Shown: one piece after another, positions 8,361 through 16,291 of the stretch | How positions within the stretch are numbered: position 1 is the first letter of the stretch | Layout of the letters: each line of letters starts with the position of its first letter | DNA from: Bradyrhizobium symbiodeficiens | GTDB lineage: Bacteria; Pseudomonadota; Alphaproteobacteria; Rhizobiales; Xanthobacteraceae | Assembly (NCBI RefSeq): GCF_002266465.3 | Contig: NZ_CP029427.2 | Coordinates: 1,242,501-1,306,500, forward strand | DNA length: 64,000 bases | Direction: 5' to 3' | Program-made: the position numbers and the translations under genes | Notes under the pieces: model-generated | Told to the model about the DNA's origin: nothing | Database searches by the model: none | What the model saw: only the letters and a program-made list of their open reading frames with translations

Positions 8361-9527
8361 TCAAATCTCCTTCGAAAGACCGAGTTCGCCGAAGATGGCC
8401 TGATTGTGCTCGCCCACATCCGGCACCGGATCCATCCGCGGCTTGACGCCTGGAATGGTCAGCGCCGGCAGGAAGCTCATCACCGGGCCGCACGGCGAGC
8501 CCACGCTTTGCACGCGCGACCGCGCGCGGAGCTGCTCGTGCTCCAGAAAAGCCTCGACCGAGTTCAGATGCGCGTTGGCGATCGAAGCCTCATCCAGCAG
8601 CCGCAGCACCTCCTCGCTGGTCATCGATGCAAAGCGCTGCTCGATATGTCCTTGCAGATCGTCGCGGTTCTGCATGCGCAGCGGATTGGTGCGGAAGCGC
8701 AGGTCATCGGCGAAGCCGGCATCGCCGAGGACGATGCGGCACAGCGAGCGCCATTCCCGGTCGTTCTGGATGCCGAAGAAGATGGTGTTGCCGTCGCCGA
8801 CCCGGAACGGCCCATAGGGTGCGATGGTCGCGTGCCTGGCGCCGGTGCGCGGCAGCGGCCGTCCCGTGCTGTGCGTGTAGAAGGCGGGATAACTCATCCA
8901 GTCGGTGATGGAATCGAACAGCGAGGCCTGGAACGCGGTGCCCTTGCCGGTCCGCTCGCGGCGGTACAGCGCCATCAGCACGCCGTTGAGGATGTACATG
9001 CCGGTGGCGATATCGACCACTGACAGCCCGACCTTGGCCGGCTCCGCCTCGGTGCCGTTAATGGCGAGCACGCCGGCCTCGCACTGCACCAGCAGATCAT
9101 AGGCCTTCTTGTCGCTGTAGGGGCCGCCGGTGCCATAGCCCGAGACGTCGCAGGCGATGATGCGCGGATGCTTCCGAAGCAGCGATGCGGCATCGAGGCC
9201 GAGCCGCTCGGCGGCGCCCGGCGCAAGGTTCTGGATGAACACATCGGCCTGCGGCAGCAGGGCATCGAGCACCTTGCGGCCGTCCTCGCTCTTGATGTCG
9301 ATGGCGAGACTTTCCTTGGAACGGTTGGTCCAGACGAACTGGCTCGACATGCCGTTCATCACGTGGTCGTAGTCGCGGCAGAAATCGCCCGCGCCCGGCC
9401 GCTCGATCTTGATCACCCGCGCGCCCCAGTCCGCCAGGTGCCGGCTCGCCAGCGGCGCCGCGATCGCCTGCTCCAGCGAGACCACCGTGACGCCCGAAAG
9501 CGGCAGCTCCGCTTCATTGCCTTCCAT
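8361..9527 (-). CDS. CaiB/BaiF family (class III) CoA transferase
   Basis: A 388-residue class III CoA transferase. N-terminal features are GVTVVSLEQAIAAPLASRHL and GARVIKIERPGAGD, followed by NRSKESLAIDIKS. The catalytic aspartate should be in the YDLLVQCEAG region, and the C-terminal part holds LNSVEAFLEHEQ. It moves CoA from a donor such as succinyl-CoA to a carboxylic acid. I start it at MEGNEAELPL, which follows GAGGGGAAG, rather than at the upstream in-frame codons. It is the first gene of a two-gene operon with the CitE-like lyase. Confidence 0.88.
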   Translation of the reverse strand: MEGNEAELPLSGVTVVSLEQAIAAPLASRHLADWGARVIKIERPGAGDFCRDYDHVMNGMSSQFVWTNRSKESLAIDIKSEDGRKVLDALLPQADVFIQNLAPGAAERLGLDAASLLRKHPRIIACDVSGYGTGGPYSDKKAYDLLVQCEAGVLAINGTEAEPAKVGLSVVDIATGMYILNGVLMALYRRERTGKGTAFQASLFDSITDWMSYPAFYTHSTGRPLPRTGARHATIAPYGPFRVGDGNTIFFGIQNDREWRSLCRIVLGDAGFADDLRFRTNPLRMQNRDDLQGHIEQRFASMTSEEVLRLLDEASIANAHLNSVEAFLEHEQLRARSRVQSVGSPCGPVMSFLPALTIPGVKPRMDPVPDVGEHNQAIFGELGLSKEI

Positions 9528-9781
9528 GAGATCGCTTCCCCTCGTGCGCTTTTCGACCAGCGCAGGAGACAGGCCGACCACCCCACGCGCATCTTCTTGA
9601 TGATGACATCATGCCCCCGTTTTGCCCGACGAGTCAAATTCGACTTCGCAAAATCCTAAAATTGGAGTGGAAATGCCCAGGCATTACCGAGACTTGGCTA
9701 CTATGCATGGGGTTGTTTTCGCAATTTTTGGGTTGGGTGGGTCTGTGCTCGCGCTGTCGTCCCCCGCTCTTCCATGTGGTC

Positions 9782-9872
9782 GTCATGCCCGGGCTTGTCC
9801 CGGGCATCCACGTTCTCGGTGCTGCGTGGCAAGGCGTGGATGGCCGGGACAAAAAACAAGCCCGGCCATGAC
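9782..9872. repeat. Inverted-repeat element (GTCATGCCCGGGC family)
   Basis: A palindrome with ends GTCATGCCCGGGCTTG and CAAGCCCGGCCATGAC and an internal CCGGGCATCCACG / CGTGGATGGCCGGG pair. A copy with the same ends lies at 28708-28794. The surrounding stretch 9528-10035 has no gene; it carries the promoters of the CoA-transferase operon and of the next small gene. Confidence 0.8.
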
Positions 9873-10035
9873 GTCGCGGACAGTTCCGCGTCTCAAATGC
9901 TTTCCGAGCGACTGCGGGTAAGGCTGCCCACCCTGTTGCCGAGACCGCACACGCTGCGGCTTTCGCATCCCCCCTCGTTGCCAACGAACCGCCGTTCACC
10001 CACTATTCCCTCCGACTCGACATGTGGGGGGATCG

Positions 10036-10380
10036 ATGCCGGCGCTTCGCTTCAAGACATCCTTGGCTGCTGCAACCCTGGGGATGGCCCTGGCCGCGCT
10101 GATCCAGCCCGGTACCGGCTTCGCCTATACCCCGGAGGAGCAGCAGGCCTGCTCGCCGGATGCGATGCGGCTGTGCAGCGAGTTCGTTCCGAACGTCGAT
10201 GCCATCACCGCCTGCATGATCAAGAAGAAGGCGCAGCTCTCGCCACAATGTGCGGTGTTCTTCCGCCGCGGACCCGAGCCGGGCGAGCAGCGCGCCGGCA
10301 AGCCGACCAACATCGCGCCCAAGACCGCGAAGAAGAGCACCAAGCCGGCGCCCAAGAAGAAAAAGACCACCGACGGCTGA
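10036..10380 (+). CDS. Small secreted Cys-containing protein (114 aa)
   Basis: The N-terminus (about 1-31) is a signal peptide with the hydrophobic core LAAATLGMALAALI and an AYT-like cleavage region. The mature part contains four cysteines in ACSPDAMRLCSEFVP and ITACMIKKKAQLSPQC, resembling short Cys-rich periplasmic repeats. It ends in a Lys/Pro-rich basic tail (KTAKKSTKPAPKKKK). A GTG 12 bases upstream is an alternative start. I recognise no enzyme. The basic tail may bind nucleic acid or anionic cell-wall polymer. Confidence 0.72.
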   Translation: MPALRFKTSLAAATLGMALAALIQPGTGFAYTPEEQQACSPDAMRLCSEFVPNVDAITACMIKKKAQLSPQCAVFFRRGPEPGEQRAGKPTNIAPKTAKKSTKPAPKKKKTTDG

Positions 10381-10747
10381 GCGCGGGCAACCGCGTTCCT
10401 CATTTGAAACCTTCGTCCTGTCCGGCATCAGCTCCGCGCCAGCCAGCGGACTCGTTTTGTTCGCATGGGTCTCGCTGATGCCTGGGGCAACTGCCGGGTG
10501 ATAAGCGGTTTACGCGGCAAGGTTGCGTCCCGCATGATCCTGCAAGACTGCTCAAAAAACGCACAGACGCTCGCGCGAGCCGCGTTTTCCTGTGCCCGGC
10601 AGCTCGGGTGCTGCGACGCAGTGTGACTCAAAAGCCAACACGCCTTGTTATTTCGTGGCCGTAACGCAACCCTCGATAAATTTTTCTTTCACGAATCAGC
10701 GTGGTGATTCATTTTCGCGGTCTGGGGTCAATCTGGAGGCCGAAGGT
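10381..10747. other. Gene-free stretch upstream of the ParA gene
   Basis: About 370 bases without a convincing frame. An imperfect GC-rich hairpin lies near 10568-10586 and an AT-rich tract near 10670-10715. The AT-rich part probably holds the parA promoter. Confidence 0.4.
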
Positions 10748-11425
10748 ATGAACGTTATTGTTTTCGCATCGCGTAAAGGCGGCTCGGGCAAGAGTACCCT
10801 CGCCGCACATCTTGCCGCACAGATCAAGGCGAGCAAGCAGGTCATGCTGGTGGACGCGGACCCGCAGGGCTCGCTGACGCTGTGGCACAAGCTGCGCGGC
10901 ACCAACGAACCGCCGATCAAGTCGGCCGTGAACTCCGTCAGCGGCATCGTCTCCGCTGCCAAGCGCGACGGTTATGAATGGGTGTTGATCGACACGCCGC
11001 CGAACCTCTCGGCCGTCGTCGACGACGCGATCAAGAACGCGACGATGGTCGTCATTCCGGCGCGTCCGGGCGTGTTCGACGTCAACGCGGTGCAGGAAAC
11101 CATCCAGATGTGCCGCGCAGCGCGCAAGCCCTACGCGGTCGTGCTCAACGGTGCCCCGGCGCGCCGCGACGAGTCCGAAAGCCCGATCGTCACCATCGCC
11201 CGCGAAGCGCTGGCGAAATTCCGGGCTCCGGTGTGGGGCGGCCAGATCACCAACCGTTCGGATCTGCTGATGGCGCTGAGCCACGGCGAAGGCGCGCGGG
11301 AATATCAGGCCGAGAGTCGTGCGGCTCAGGAAATCGCAAGGCTGTGGGCGGCGATCGAGCGTTCGGTCAAGGCCATTCGCGGCACGGCGTCGGCGTCCGG
11401 CGCAATGCACAAGCAGGCTGCGTAA
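10748..11425 (+). CDS. Orphan ParA family ATPase
   Basis: A 225-residue ParA/MinD-type ATPase. The deviant Walker A is KGGSGKST at about residues 10-17, Walker A' is VDADPQGS and Walker B is VLIDTPP. The protein lacks the N-terminal helix-turn-helix of plasmid ParA and is about the size of small ParA proteins that position cellular cargo. No parB or parS lies nearby, so it is not a chromosome partition operon. The start follows a weak AAGGT site. A terminator follows. Cargo could be a chemotaxis array, a granule or an envelope complex; nothing in the context decides. Confidence 0.88.
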   Translation: MNVIVFASRKGGSGKSTLAAHLAAQIKASKQVMLVDADPQGSLTLWHKLRGTNEPPIKSAVNSVSGIVSAAKRDGYEWVLIDTPPNLSAVVDDAIKNATMVVIPARPGVFDVNAVQETIQMCRAARKPYAVVLNGAPARRDESESPIVTIAREALAKFRAPVWGGQITNRSDLLMALSHGEGAREYQAESRAAQEIARLWAAIERSVKAIRGTASASGAMHKQAA

Positions 11426-11450
11426 TTTTTTATAAATCATTCCCCGGACG

Positions 11451-11477
11451 AAAAACGCGCGGATGCCCGCGCGTTTT
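11451..11477 (+). terminator. Terminator after parA
   Basis: The stem AAAACGCGCGG / CCGCGCGTTTT with a 3-base loop begins about 26 bases after the parA stop codon. The arms supply A and T tracts on both sides, so it could act on both strands. Confidence 0.75.
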
Positions 11478-11504
11478 GCGTTTTCGGGATCTGCTGAAGG
11501 ACGG

Positions 11505-11651
11505 CTACGCCACCATCAGCATGTAGAACACGATGACCGGCGACAGCGTCAGGATCACCGACCAGATGCCGACGGCCCAGAGAATGTCCTCGGTGGTAAA
11601 GTTCTCCTCGGTGGACAGCTTTTCCTGCCCGGCGCCGAAATAGGACGCCAT
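11505..11651 (-). CDS. Small membrane protein (48 aa)
   Basis: The frame begins MASYFGAGQEKLSTEENF and ends in a single hydrophobic helix (AVGIWSVILTLSPVIVFYML). The soluble N-terminus is acidic. It points toward the ParA gene (convergent). A second 48-residue membrane protein is encoded 150 bases upstream on the same strand, with a similar polar-then-hydrophobic layout. No known family. Confidence 0.6.
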   Translation of the reverse strand: MASYFGAGQEKLSTEENFTTEDILWAVGIWSVILTLSPVIVFYMLMVA

Positions 11652-11801
11652 TTCATTCCGACTATTCACAAAACGCCCCCGCGATTTCTTCGCTTATGGC
11701 GTGGACGATACCCGGGATGTTTTAAGATTCCGGCTTGCGGCTCCGCTCGCATTTTGAGCGCATTTGTGACGGCGGCTTAACCATCCGCATTGGCAGATGT
11801 C

Positions 11802-11948
11802 TCAGGCGAGCCAGATCCGAAACAGCAGCACCGGCATCAGGCCGAGCATCACGGCCCAGAACCCGAACGACGATACGACGAGAATTCCCTGCAAAAGATC
11901 GGCCGGCGCGAATTGCTGCGCGGCCGTAGGCCGGTTGCGATGCCCCAT
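11802..11948 (-). CDS. Small membrane protein (48 aa)
   Basis: After GGGGGAATCACC the frame starts MGHRNRPTAAQQF and carries one transmembrane helix (ILVVSSFGFWAVMLGLMPVLL) ending FRIWLA. The strong ribosome site supports a real gene. It resembles the neighbouring 48-residue protein in size and layout. They may form a small envelope pair; function unknown. Confidence 0.65.
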   Translation of the reverse strand: MGHRNRPTAAQQFAPADLLQGILVVSSFGFWAVMLGLMPVLLFRIWLA

Positions 11949-12121
11949 GGTGATTCCCCCTCGTGAAAAGTTCTGGAGGAAACGATAGGCGCGATTGCGT
12001 AAACGAGGCGTGGATGGGGAATGCGGCAGCAGCGAAGGCCGTTGGGGTGCGGTTAACCACCGGCACGCTCTTCCTTCTCCCGCAAGGGGAGAAGGAAAGC
12101 AGCGCGTGTGGAGAGGAAAAG

Positions 12122-13030
12122 CTACGCCGCGACCTTCGTCCGCCGCTCGATCTCGTGATCGATCGCGGCGGCGAGCTCGCTGCTCACTTCCACCATCGGC
12201 AGACGCACCTCGGGGCTGTCGATCAGGCCGCATCGCCACAGCCAGTACTTCGCCGGCGCCGGGCTCGGTTCGGTGAACAGCAGCCGCGTCAGATCAGCGA
12301 CCTCGTGCCAGCGCGCCAGCGCCGCATCATGGTTGCCGCGCTTCGTTTCCGCATACACCGCCGCAAACGTCGCCGTCTCGACATGGGCGGACAACACGAT
12401 GCCGCCGTCGGCGCCGTCGACGAGCGCCTCGAAATAATTGGCGTCCTCGCCGGTGAGCACGCGAAATTCCTTCGGGCGGTCGCGCAACAGCGCGATCGAT
12501 TGCTCGCGACTCGCGCCGCAATCCTTCAAGCCGACGATGTTCGGGTGCTCGGCCAGACGCAGCATGGTCTGGTTGGTGATGTTGACCGAGGTGCGATAGG
12601 GGATGTTGTAGAGCGCGAGCGGCCATGCCGCGTGATCGGCAAGCGTCTCGAAATGCGCCAGCAATCCGCGCTGCGAGGGCCGCACATAATAGGGGCTTGC
12701 GATCAGATAGCCGTCGATCGGCCAATCCGCGGTCTCGTCGAGACGATCCTGCAGCCGCGAGGTGTCCACGCCTGATAACCCGAGGCAGATCGGCAAGGTG
12801 CACCGGCCCGCCGCCATCTCATCACGCACGATGGCGACGAGACGTTCGAGCTCGGCCTCGCGCAACGTCATGCCTTCGCCGGAGGTCGCCCCCAGGATGA
12901 AGCCGTCGATGCCTTGCGCGCAGTAGTGCCGCGTCAGCCGCCGCAGCGATCGCTCGTCGAGCGCGCCACCCTGAAACGGCGTCACCAGCGGCAGCCACAG
13001 CCCGTGCAAATGATCTTCAAGTCCGGTCAT
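12122..13030 (-). CDS. Dihydrodipicolinate synthase / N-acetylneuraminate lyase family protein
   Basis: A 302-residue DapA-fold aldolase. Tyr131 in YNIPYRTS and Lys159 in GLKDCGA occupy the Schiff-base and proton-relay positions, and LGATSGEG matches the pyruvate-binding GTTGE motif. Length is close to 4-hydroxy-tetrahydrodipicolinate synthase (about 292). The pyruvate-binding motif reads GATSGE rather than GTTGE, so it may be a paralogue with another aldehyde substrate rather than the lysine-pathway enzyme. I start it at MTGLEDHLHG after GGAGATGG. A terminator for upstream transcripts lies just before it. Confidence 0.83.
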   Translation of the reverse strand: MTGLEDHLHGLWLPLVTPFQGGALDERSLRRLTRHYCAQGIDGFILGATSGEGMTLREAELERLVAIVRDEMAAGRCTLPICLGLSGVDTSRLQDRLDETADWPIDGYLIASPYYVRPSQRGLLAHFETLADHAAWPLALYNIPYRTSVNITNQTMLRLAEHPNIVGLKDCGASREQSIALLRDRPKEFRVLTGEDANYFEALVDGADGGIVLSAHVETATFAAVYAETKRGNHDAALARWHEVADLTRLLFTEPSPAPAKYWLWRCGLIDSPEVRLPMVEVSSELAAAIDHEIERRTKVAA

Positions 13031-13073
13031 GTTTCCATCTCCTTCTCGGGAAACCTGAGACGGAGGGCACATG

Positions 13074-13102
13074 AAAAAACCCCGTCCAGGCGGCGGGGTT
13101 TT
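13074..13102 (-). terminator. Terminator upstream of the dapA-like gene
   Basis: The arms AAAACCCCG and CGGGGTTTT form a hairpin followed on the minus strand by a T-run. It would end a short minus-strand transcript coming from about 13219. Confidence 0.75.
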
Positions 13103-13129
13103 CGGGATTGCAGCGATGACGAAGTCGGT

Positions 13130-13219
13130 CTAGCGCGCGCAAAACTCCGAGGTCCCCGAATGGGGGCCTTTTTTCGAGGCGATCGCCTTCGACGAAATTG
13201 CGCACGACTTCGTGATCAT
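13130..13219 (-). CDS. Candidate leaderless microprotein (29 aa) or small RNA
   Basis: On the minus strand a consensus-like promoter, TTGACA (13254-13249) and CATCAT (13231-13226) 17 bases apart, would start RNA at about 13219. That is the first base of an ATG opening a 29-codon frame (MITKSCAISSKAIASKK...). The transcript would end at the hairpin at 13074-13102, giving an RNA of about 145 bases. It may be a leaderless microprotein, a small RNA, or both. No homologue comes to mind. Confidence 0.3.
   Translation of the reverse strand: MITKSCAISSKAIASKKGPHSGTSEFCAR
13151..13174 (+). terminator. Plus-strand hairpin with T-run
   Basis: GGTCCCC-GAAT-GGGGGCC followed by TTTTTT. No plus-strand gene is seen just upstream, so it may be an antisense terminator or part of a structured RNA. 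Confidence 0.45.
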
Positions 13220-13225
13220 TTGCAA

Positions 13226-13254
13226 ATGATGCGGGGTATACCTGGAACTGTCAA
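13226..13254 (-). promoter_or_regulatory. Sigma-70-like promoter for a short minus-strand RNA
   Basis: TTGACA at 13254-13249 and CATCAT at 13231-13226 on the minus strand, with 17 bases between. The match to consensus is 6/6 and 4/6. Predicted start is near 13219. Confidence 0.4.
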
Positions 13255-13284
13255 TACACGCAGAAGGCGACGGCCGATTTGAAC

Positions 13285-13315
13285 AAAAAAAAGCCGGGCC
13301 CAGAGAGCCCGGCTT
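13285..13315 (-). terminator. Terminator downstream of the lysR gene
   Basis: AAGCCGGGC / GCCCGGCTT stem with a run of eight T on the minus strand. It is the likely end of the trxB-lysR transcript, about 175 bases after the lysR stop. Confidence 0.85.
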
Positions 13316-13397
13316 AAGGTATTGGCCACGTGAGGCCGACACAATCACCTTCCAAGAGGGATTACTGAACTCCCGCGCCACTGGAGGAGGGGGACAA

Positions 13398-13517
13398 ATG
13401 CGCAACGCGAAGGCTCAGCGTGCAAACAGTATGAGCTTGACGAGCGGCCCGCAGCAACAGCCGAGGCCGCATGTCAGTCATGCGGAAATCAGGACGGCCA
13501 ACGCTGGGCTTTGCTGA
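13398..13517 (+). CDS. Possible small protein (39 aa) with a very strong ribosome site
   Basis: GGAGGAGGGGG lies 5 bases before an ATG that opens a 39-residue polar frame (MRNAKAQRANSMSLTSG...). The last 29 bases overlap the 3' end of lysR on the opposite strand. The ribosome site is the best in this region, but the composition is not clearly coding. Candidate only. Confidence 0.3.
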   Translation: MRNAKAQRANSMSLTSGPQQQPRPHVSHAEIRTANAGLC

Positions 13518-14412
13518 CCACGAAGTCGCGGAACACCTGCACGCGCGCGACCGTCTTCAACTCCTCGGGATAGACAAAATACGTATCGAGCTGGATCGAA
13601 TCCGACTCGCCGAACAACTGCACGAGTTTGCTCTGTTCCTCGACGAGGTAGTCGGGCAGCGCTGCGATGCCGAGGCCCTGCTGACAGGCGCGGACCAGAC
13701 CGAGGATGTTGTTGACCCTGAAATAGGCTTCGCGCGGACCCGAGCCGTTGCGGCCCGCTTCGACCAGCCAGTTGCGGTTCTGCAGATGCGGCGCGAAGTT
13801 GCCGTCCGAGAGCGTGATGATGCGGTGGGAGTCGAGTTCTTCCAGCGTGCGCGGCGTGCCGAAGCGCTTGATGTATTCCGGCGAGCAATAGGCGTGGAAG
13901 CCCATCGCGAACAGCTTGCGCTGGATGAGATCCGGCTGCGTCGGCTTGCGGGTGCGGATGGCGACGTCCGCCTCGCGCATCGACAGGTCGAGCTCCTCGT
14001 CGGTGACGATCAGCGAGATCCGGATCTCCGGATAGAGCGCGGTGAACTCGCCGAGCCGCGGGATCAGCCAGTTGATGCCGACGCCGGGCGTGGTGGTGAT
14101 CTTGAGGTCGCCGCTCGGCCGCTCGCGGCTGTCGGTCAGCTTGGCGCGCGCCGCCTGAAGCTGCATGAACACGTCATGCGCGGTGCGGAACAAGAGGTCG
14201 CCCTGCTCGGTGAGGATCAGGCCGCGGGCATGGCGGTGGAACAGCGAGACCGAAAGCTCCTGCTCCAGCGCCGAGACCTGGCGCGACACCGCCGATTGCG
14301 ACAGGCCGAGTTGCTCGCCCGCATGCGTGAAGCTGCCAGCTTCCGCCGCTGCGTGAAACACCTTCAGCTTGTCCCAGTCCATATCCGTAAATCCGTCGCG
14401 TGTTCGAGGCAT
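13489..14412 (-). CDS. LysR family transcriptional regulator
   Basis: A 307-residue LysR-type regulator. The N-terminal winged helix-turn-helix (about 14-72) reads KVFHAAAEAGSFTHAGEQLG and SQSAVSRQVSALEQ, and the C-terminal two-lobed effector domain covers about 100-300. The gene begins 5 bases after the trxB stop codon on the same strand, an operon arrangement. I start it at MPRTRDGF; MDWDKLKVF ten residues later is an alternative. Its target is unknown. Co-transcription with thioredoxin reductase suggests a redox or amino-acid response, which is inference. Confidence 0.9.
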   Translation of the reverse strand: MPRTRDGFTDMDWDKLKVFHAAAEAGSFTHAGEQLGLSQSAVSRQVSALEQELSVSLFHRHARGLILTEQGDLLFRTAHDVFMQLQAARAKLTDSRERPSGDLKITTTPGVGINWLIPRLGEFTALYPEIRISLIVTDEELDLSMREADVAIRTRKPTQPDLIQRKLFAMGFHAYCSPEYIKRFGTPRTLEELDSHRIITLSDGNFAPHLQNRNWLVEAGRNGSGPREAYFRVNNILGLVRACQQGLGIAALPDYLVEEQSKLVQLFGESDSIQLDTYFVYPEELKTVARVQVFRDFVVSKAQRWPS

Positions 14413-14417
14413 GATCT

Positions 14418-15383
14418 TTATTCCGCTGCCGCGCGCTCGCTGGCGCGCAGGGCCAAGAAACGTTCGGCTTCGAGAGCTGCCATGCAGCCGAGGCCGGCGG
14501 CCGTGACGGCCTGGCGATAGGTCTCGTCGGCCACGTCGCCGGCGGCGAACAGGCCGGGCACCGAGGTGGCGGTCGAGTTCGGGGCGACCTCGACATAGCC
14601 CGACGGCTTGAGCTTGATCTGGTCTTTCACGAGCTCGGTCGCCGGTGCGTGGCCGATGGCGATGAAGACGCCGTCGGTCTTCACGTCCGTCAGCGCGCCG
14701 GTCTTGACGTTCTTGAGGCGGACATGGGTGACCTTGTTGGGGTTCTCGGTGCCGCAAATCTCGTCGACGGCGCTGTCCCAGATCACCTGGATCTTCGGGT
14801 GCTTGAACAGACGCTCCTGCAGGATGCGCTCGGCCCGGAAGTGATCGCGGCGATGCACGATGGTGACCTTTGAAGCATGGTTGGTGAGGTACAGGGCCTC
14901 CTCGACCGCGGTGTTGCCGCCGCCGACCACCACGACCTCCTTGTTGCGGTAGAAGAAGCCGTCGCAGGTGGCGCAGGCCGACACGCCGCCGCCCTGGAAT
15001 TTGACTTCGGACGGCAACCCGAGCCAGCGTGCCTGGGCGCCGGTGGCGAGGATCACCACGTCGGCGAGATAGACGTCGCCGGAGTCGCAGGTGAGGCGGA
15101 ACGGCCGCTGCGAGGTGTCGAGCTTGATCACCAGGTCGGAGATGATCCTGGTGCCGACATGCACCGCCTGCTTCTCCATCTGCTCCATCAGCCAGGGGCC
15201 CTGGATCACGTCGGCGAAGCCCGGATAGTTCTCGACGTCGGTGGTGATGGTGAGCTGGCCGCCCGGCTGGATGCCCTGGATCAGGATCGGCTCGAGCATC
15301 GCCCGCGCGGCGTAGATCGCCGCGGTGTAGCCGGCGGGGCCGGAGCCGATAATGACGACCTTTGCATGGACAGGAGCGGACAT
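14418..15383 (-). CDS. trxB: Thioredoxin reductase (NADPH)
   Basis: A 321-residue low-molecular-weight thioredoxin reductase. It passes electrons from NADPH through FAD and a disulfide to thioredoxin. The FAD motif GSGPAGYTAAIYAAR is at about 13-27, the redox pair is Cys137-Ala-Thr-Cys140, the NADPH-binding motif GGGNTAVEEA follows, and the C-terminal FAD motif is GLFAAGDVAD. Length matches E. coli TrxB (321). It heads an operon with lysR and is divergent from the lrp-type gene across about 210 bases that contain a palindromic site. Confidence 0.96.
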   Translation of the reverse strand: MSAPVHAKVVIIGSGPAGYTAAIYAARAMLEPILIQGIQPGGQLTITTDVENYPGFADVIQGPWLMEQMEKQAVHVGTRIISDLVIKLDTSQRPFRLTCDSGDVYLADVVILATGAQARWLGLPSEVKFQGGGVSACATCDGFFYRNKEVVVVGGGNTAVEEALYLTNHASKVTIVHRRDHFRAERILQERLFKHPKIQVIWDSAVDEICGTENPNKVTHVRLKNVKTGALTDVKTDGVFIAIGHAPATELVKDQIKLKPSGYVEVAPNSTATSVPGLFAAGDVADETYRQAVTAAGLGCMAALEAERFLALRASERAAAE

Positions 15384-15558
15384 TTCGACGGACGCCTTTG
15401 CACGGGGGACTTGCAGCGCGGGCGCGGAACGTGCCGGGAGGCCTCGCGGAGGCGCTGAAATATCAGAGCTAATCTAAGCCTTCTGGTGAGCTATGCAAGA
15501 ATTGCATTGCCTGTCGGCGGATTTTTCCAACAGGGAACAAAAGTCGATTGCGGTGCAC

Positions 15559-15575
15559 GCGCAATAAAATTGCGC
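15559..15575. promoter_or_regulatory. Perfect palindrome GCGCAAT-AAA-ATTGCGC, likely Lrp-type operator
   Basis: A 17-bp perfect palindrome with a 3-base AT centre lies 19 bases before the lrp-type start codon, in the intergenic region shared with trxB. This size and symmetry fit an Lrp/AsnC dimer site. Autoregulation, and possibly control of trxB-lysR, is inferred. Confidence 0.5.
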
Positions 15576-15594
15576 TAGGCAGGCGGACTGGGCT

Positions 15595-16131
15595 ATGAGC
15601 ATTGCGAGAAACCCACCCAATACCGCCGCAAAGGCCAGGAGTTCCAATCACGTGTCGCGGAACCTAGACGAGATCGACCTGAAAATTCTCACCGAAATTC
15701 AGGCCGACGGTCGAATCACGAATGTCGAGCTGGCCAAGCGGGTCGGCATCTCGCCGCCGCCCTGCCTGCGCCGGGTCCGGGCGCTGGAGGAGGAGGGCTA
15801 CATCCTCGGCTATCGCGGCCTGCTCGACGCCCGCAAGCTCGGCTTCGACGTCACTGTGTTCGCCGCCGTGCACCTGTCCAGCCAGGCCGAGGCGGATTTG
15901 CGCGCCTTCGAGGAGTTCGTTCGCGCCGAGCCACTGGTGCGGGAATGCTGGATGCTGTCGGGCGAGGTCGATTTCATCCTCAAATGCGTCGCGCCTGACA
16001 TGGCGACCTTCCAGGATTTCGTCACCCATCTCACCGCAGCGCCGCACGTGCGGAATGTGCGGACGTCATTGGTGCTGCATAATTCGAAGTACGAGGCAGC
16101 CGTGCCGCTGGATGTGAAGGCGCGGAGGTAG
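15595..16131 (+). CDS. Lrp/AsnC family transcriptional regulator
   Basis: A 178-residue Lrp/AsnC regulator. Residues about 20-70 form the helix-turn-helix (LDEIDLKILTEIQADGRITN, RVGISPPPCLRRVRALEEEG). The rest is the RAM effector domain with VRECWMLSGEVDFILKCVAPD. The first 20 residues are an extra leader, and a GTG 19 codons downstream is an alternative start. It is divergent from trxB with a palindromic site between them. Such regulators commonly sense amino acids; the ligand cannot be read from sequence. Confidence 0.9.
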   Translation: MSIARNPPNTAAKARSSNHVSRNLDEIDLKILTEIQADGRITNVELAKRVGISPPPCLRRVRALEEEGYILGYRGLLDARKLGFDVTVFAAVHLSSQAEADLRAFEEFVRAEPLVRECWMLSGEVDFILKCVAPDMATFQDFVTHLTAAPHVRNVRTSLVLHNSKYEAAVPLDVKARR

Positions 16132-16237
16132 GATTCCGCTCTCGTGCCTTCGCTCTTCGAGCTTCGGCGGACAAGTTGCTCGCAGTGACGAGGGGTATAA
16201 GAGAGCGTGCTCGGCCCTCGCAAGCAACACGCCGAAC

Positions 16238-16266
16238 AAAAAGGCCGCGCTGGGCGCGGCCTTTTT
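16238..16266. terminator. Bidirectional terminator between lrp-type gene and greA
   Basis: AAAAAGGCCGCGC / GCGCGGCCTTTTT, a 13-bp stem with A and T tracts on both sides. It serves the converging lrp-type and greA genes. Confidence 0.9.
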
Positions 16267-16291
16267 CAAACGTCAGCGCAGCGGCAAATGC

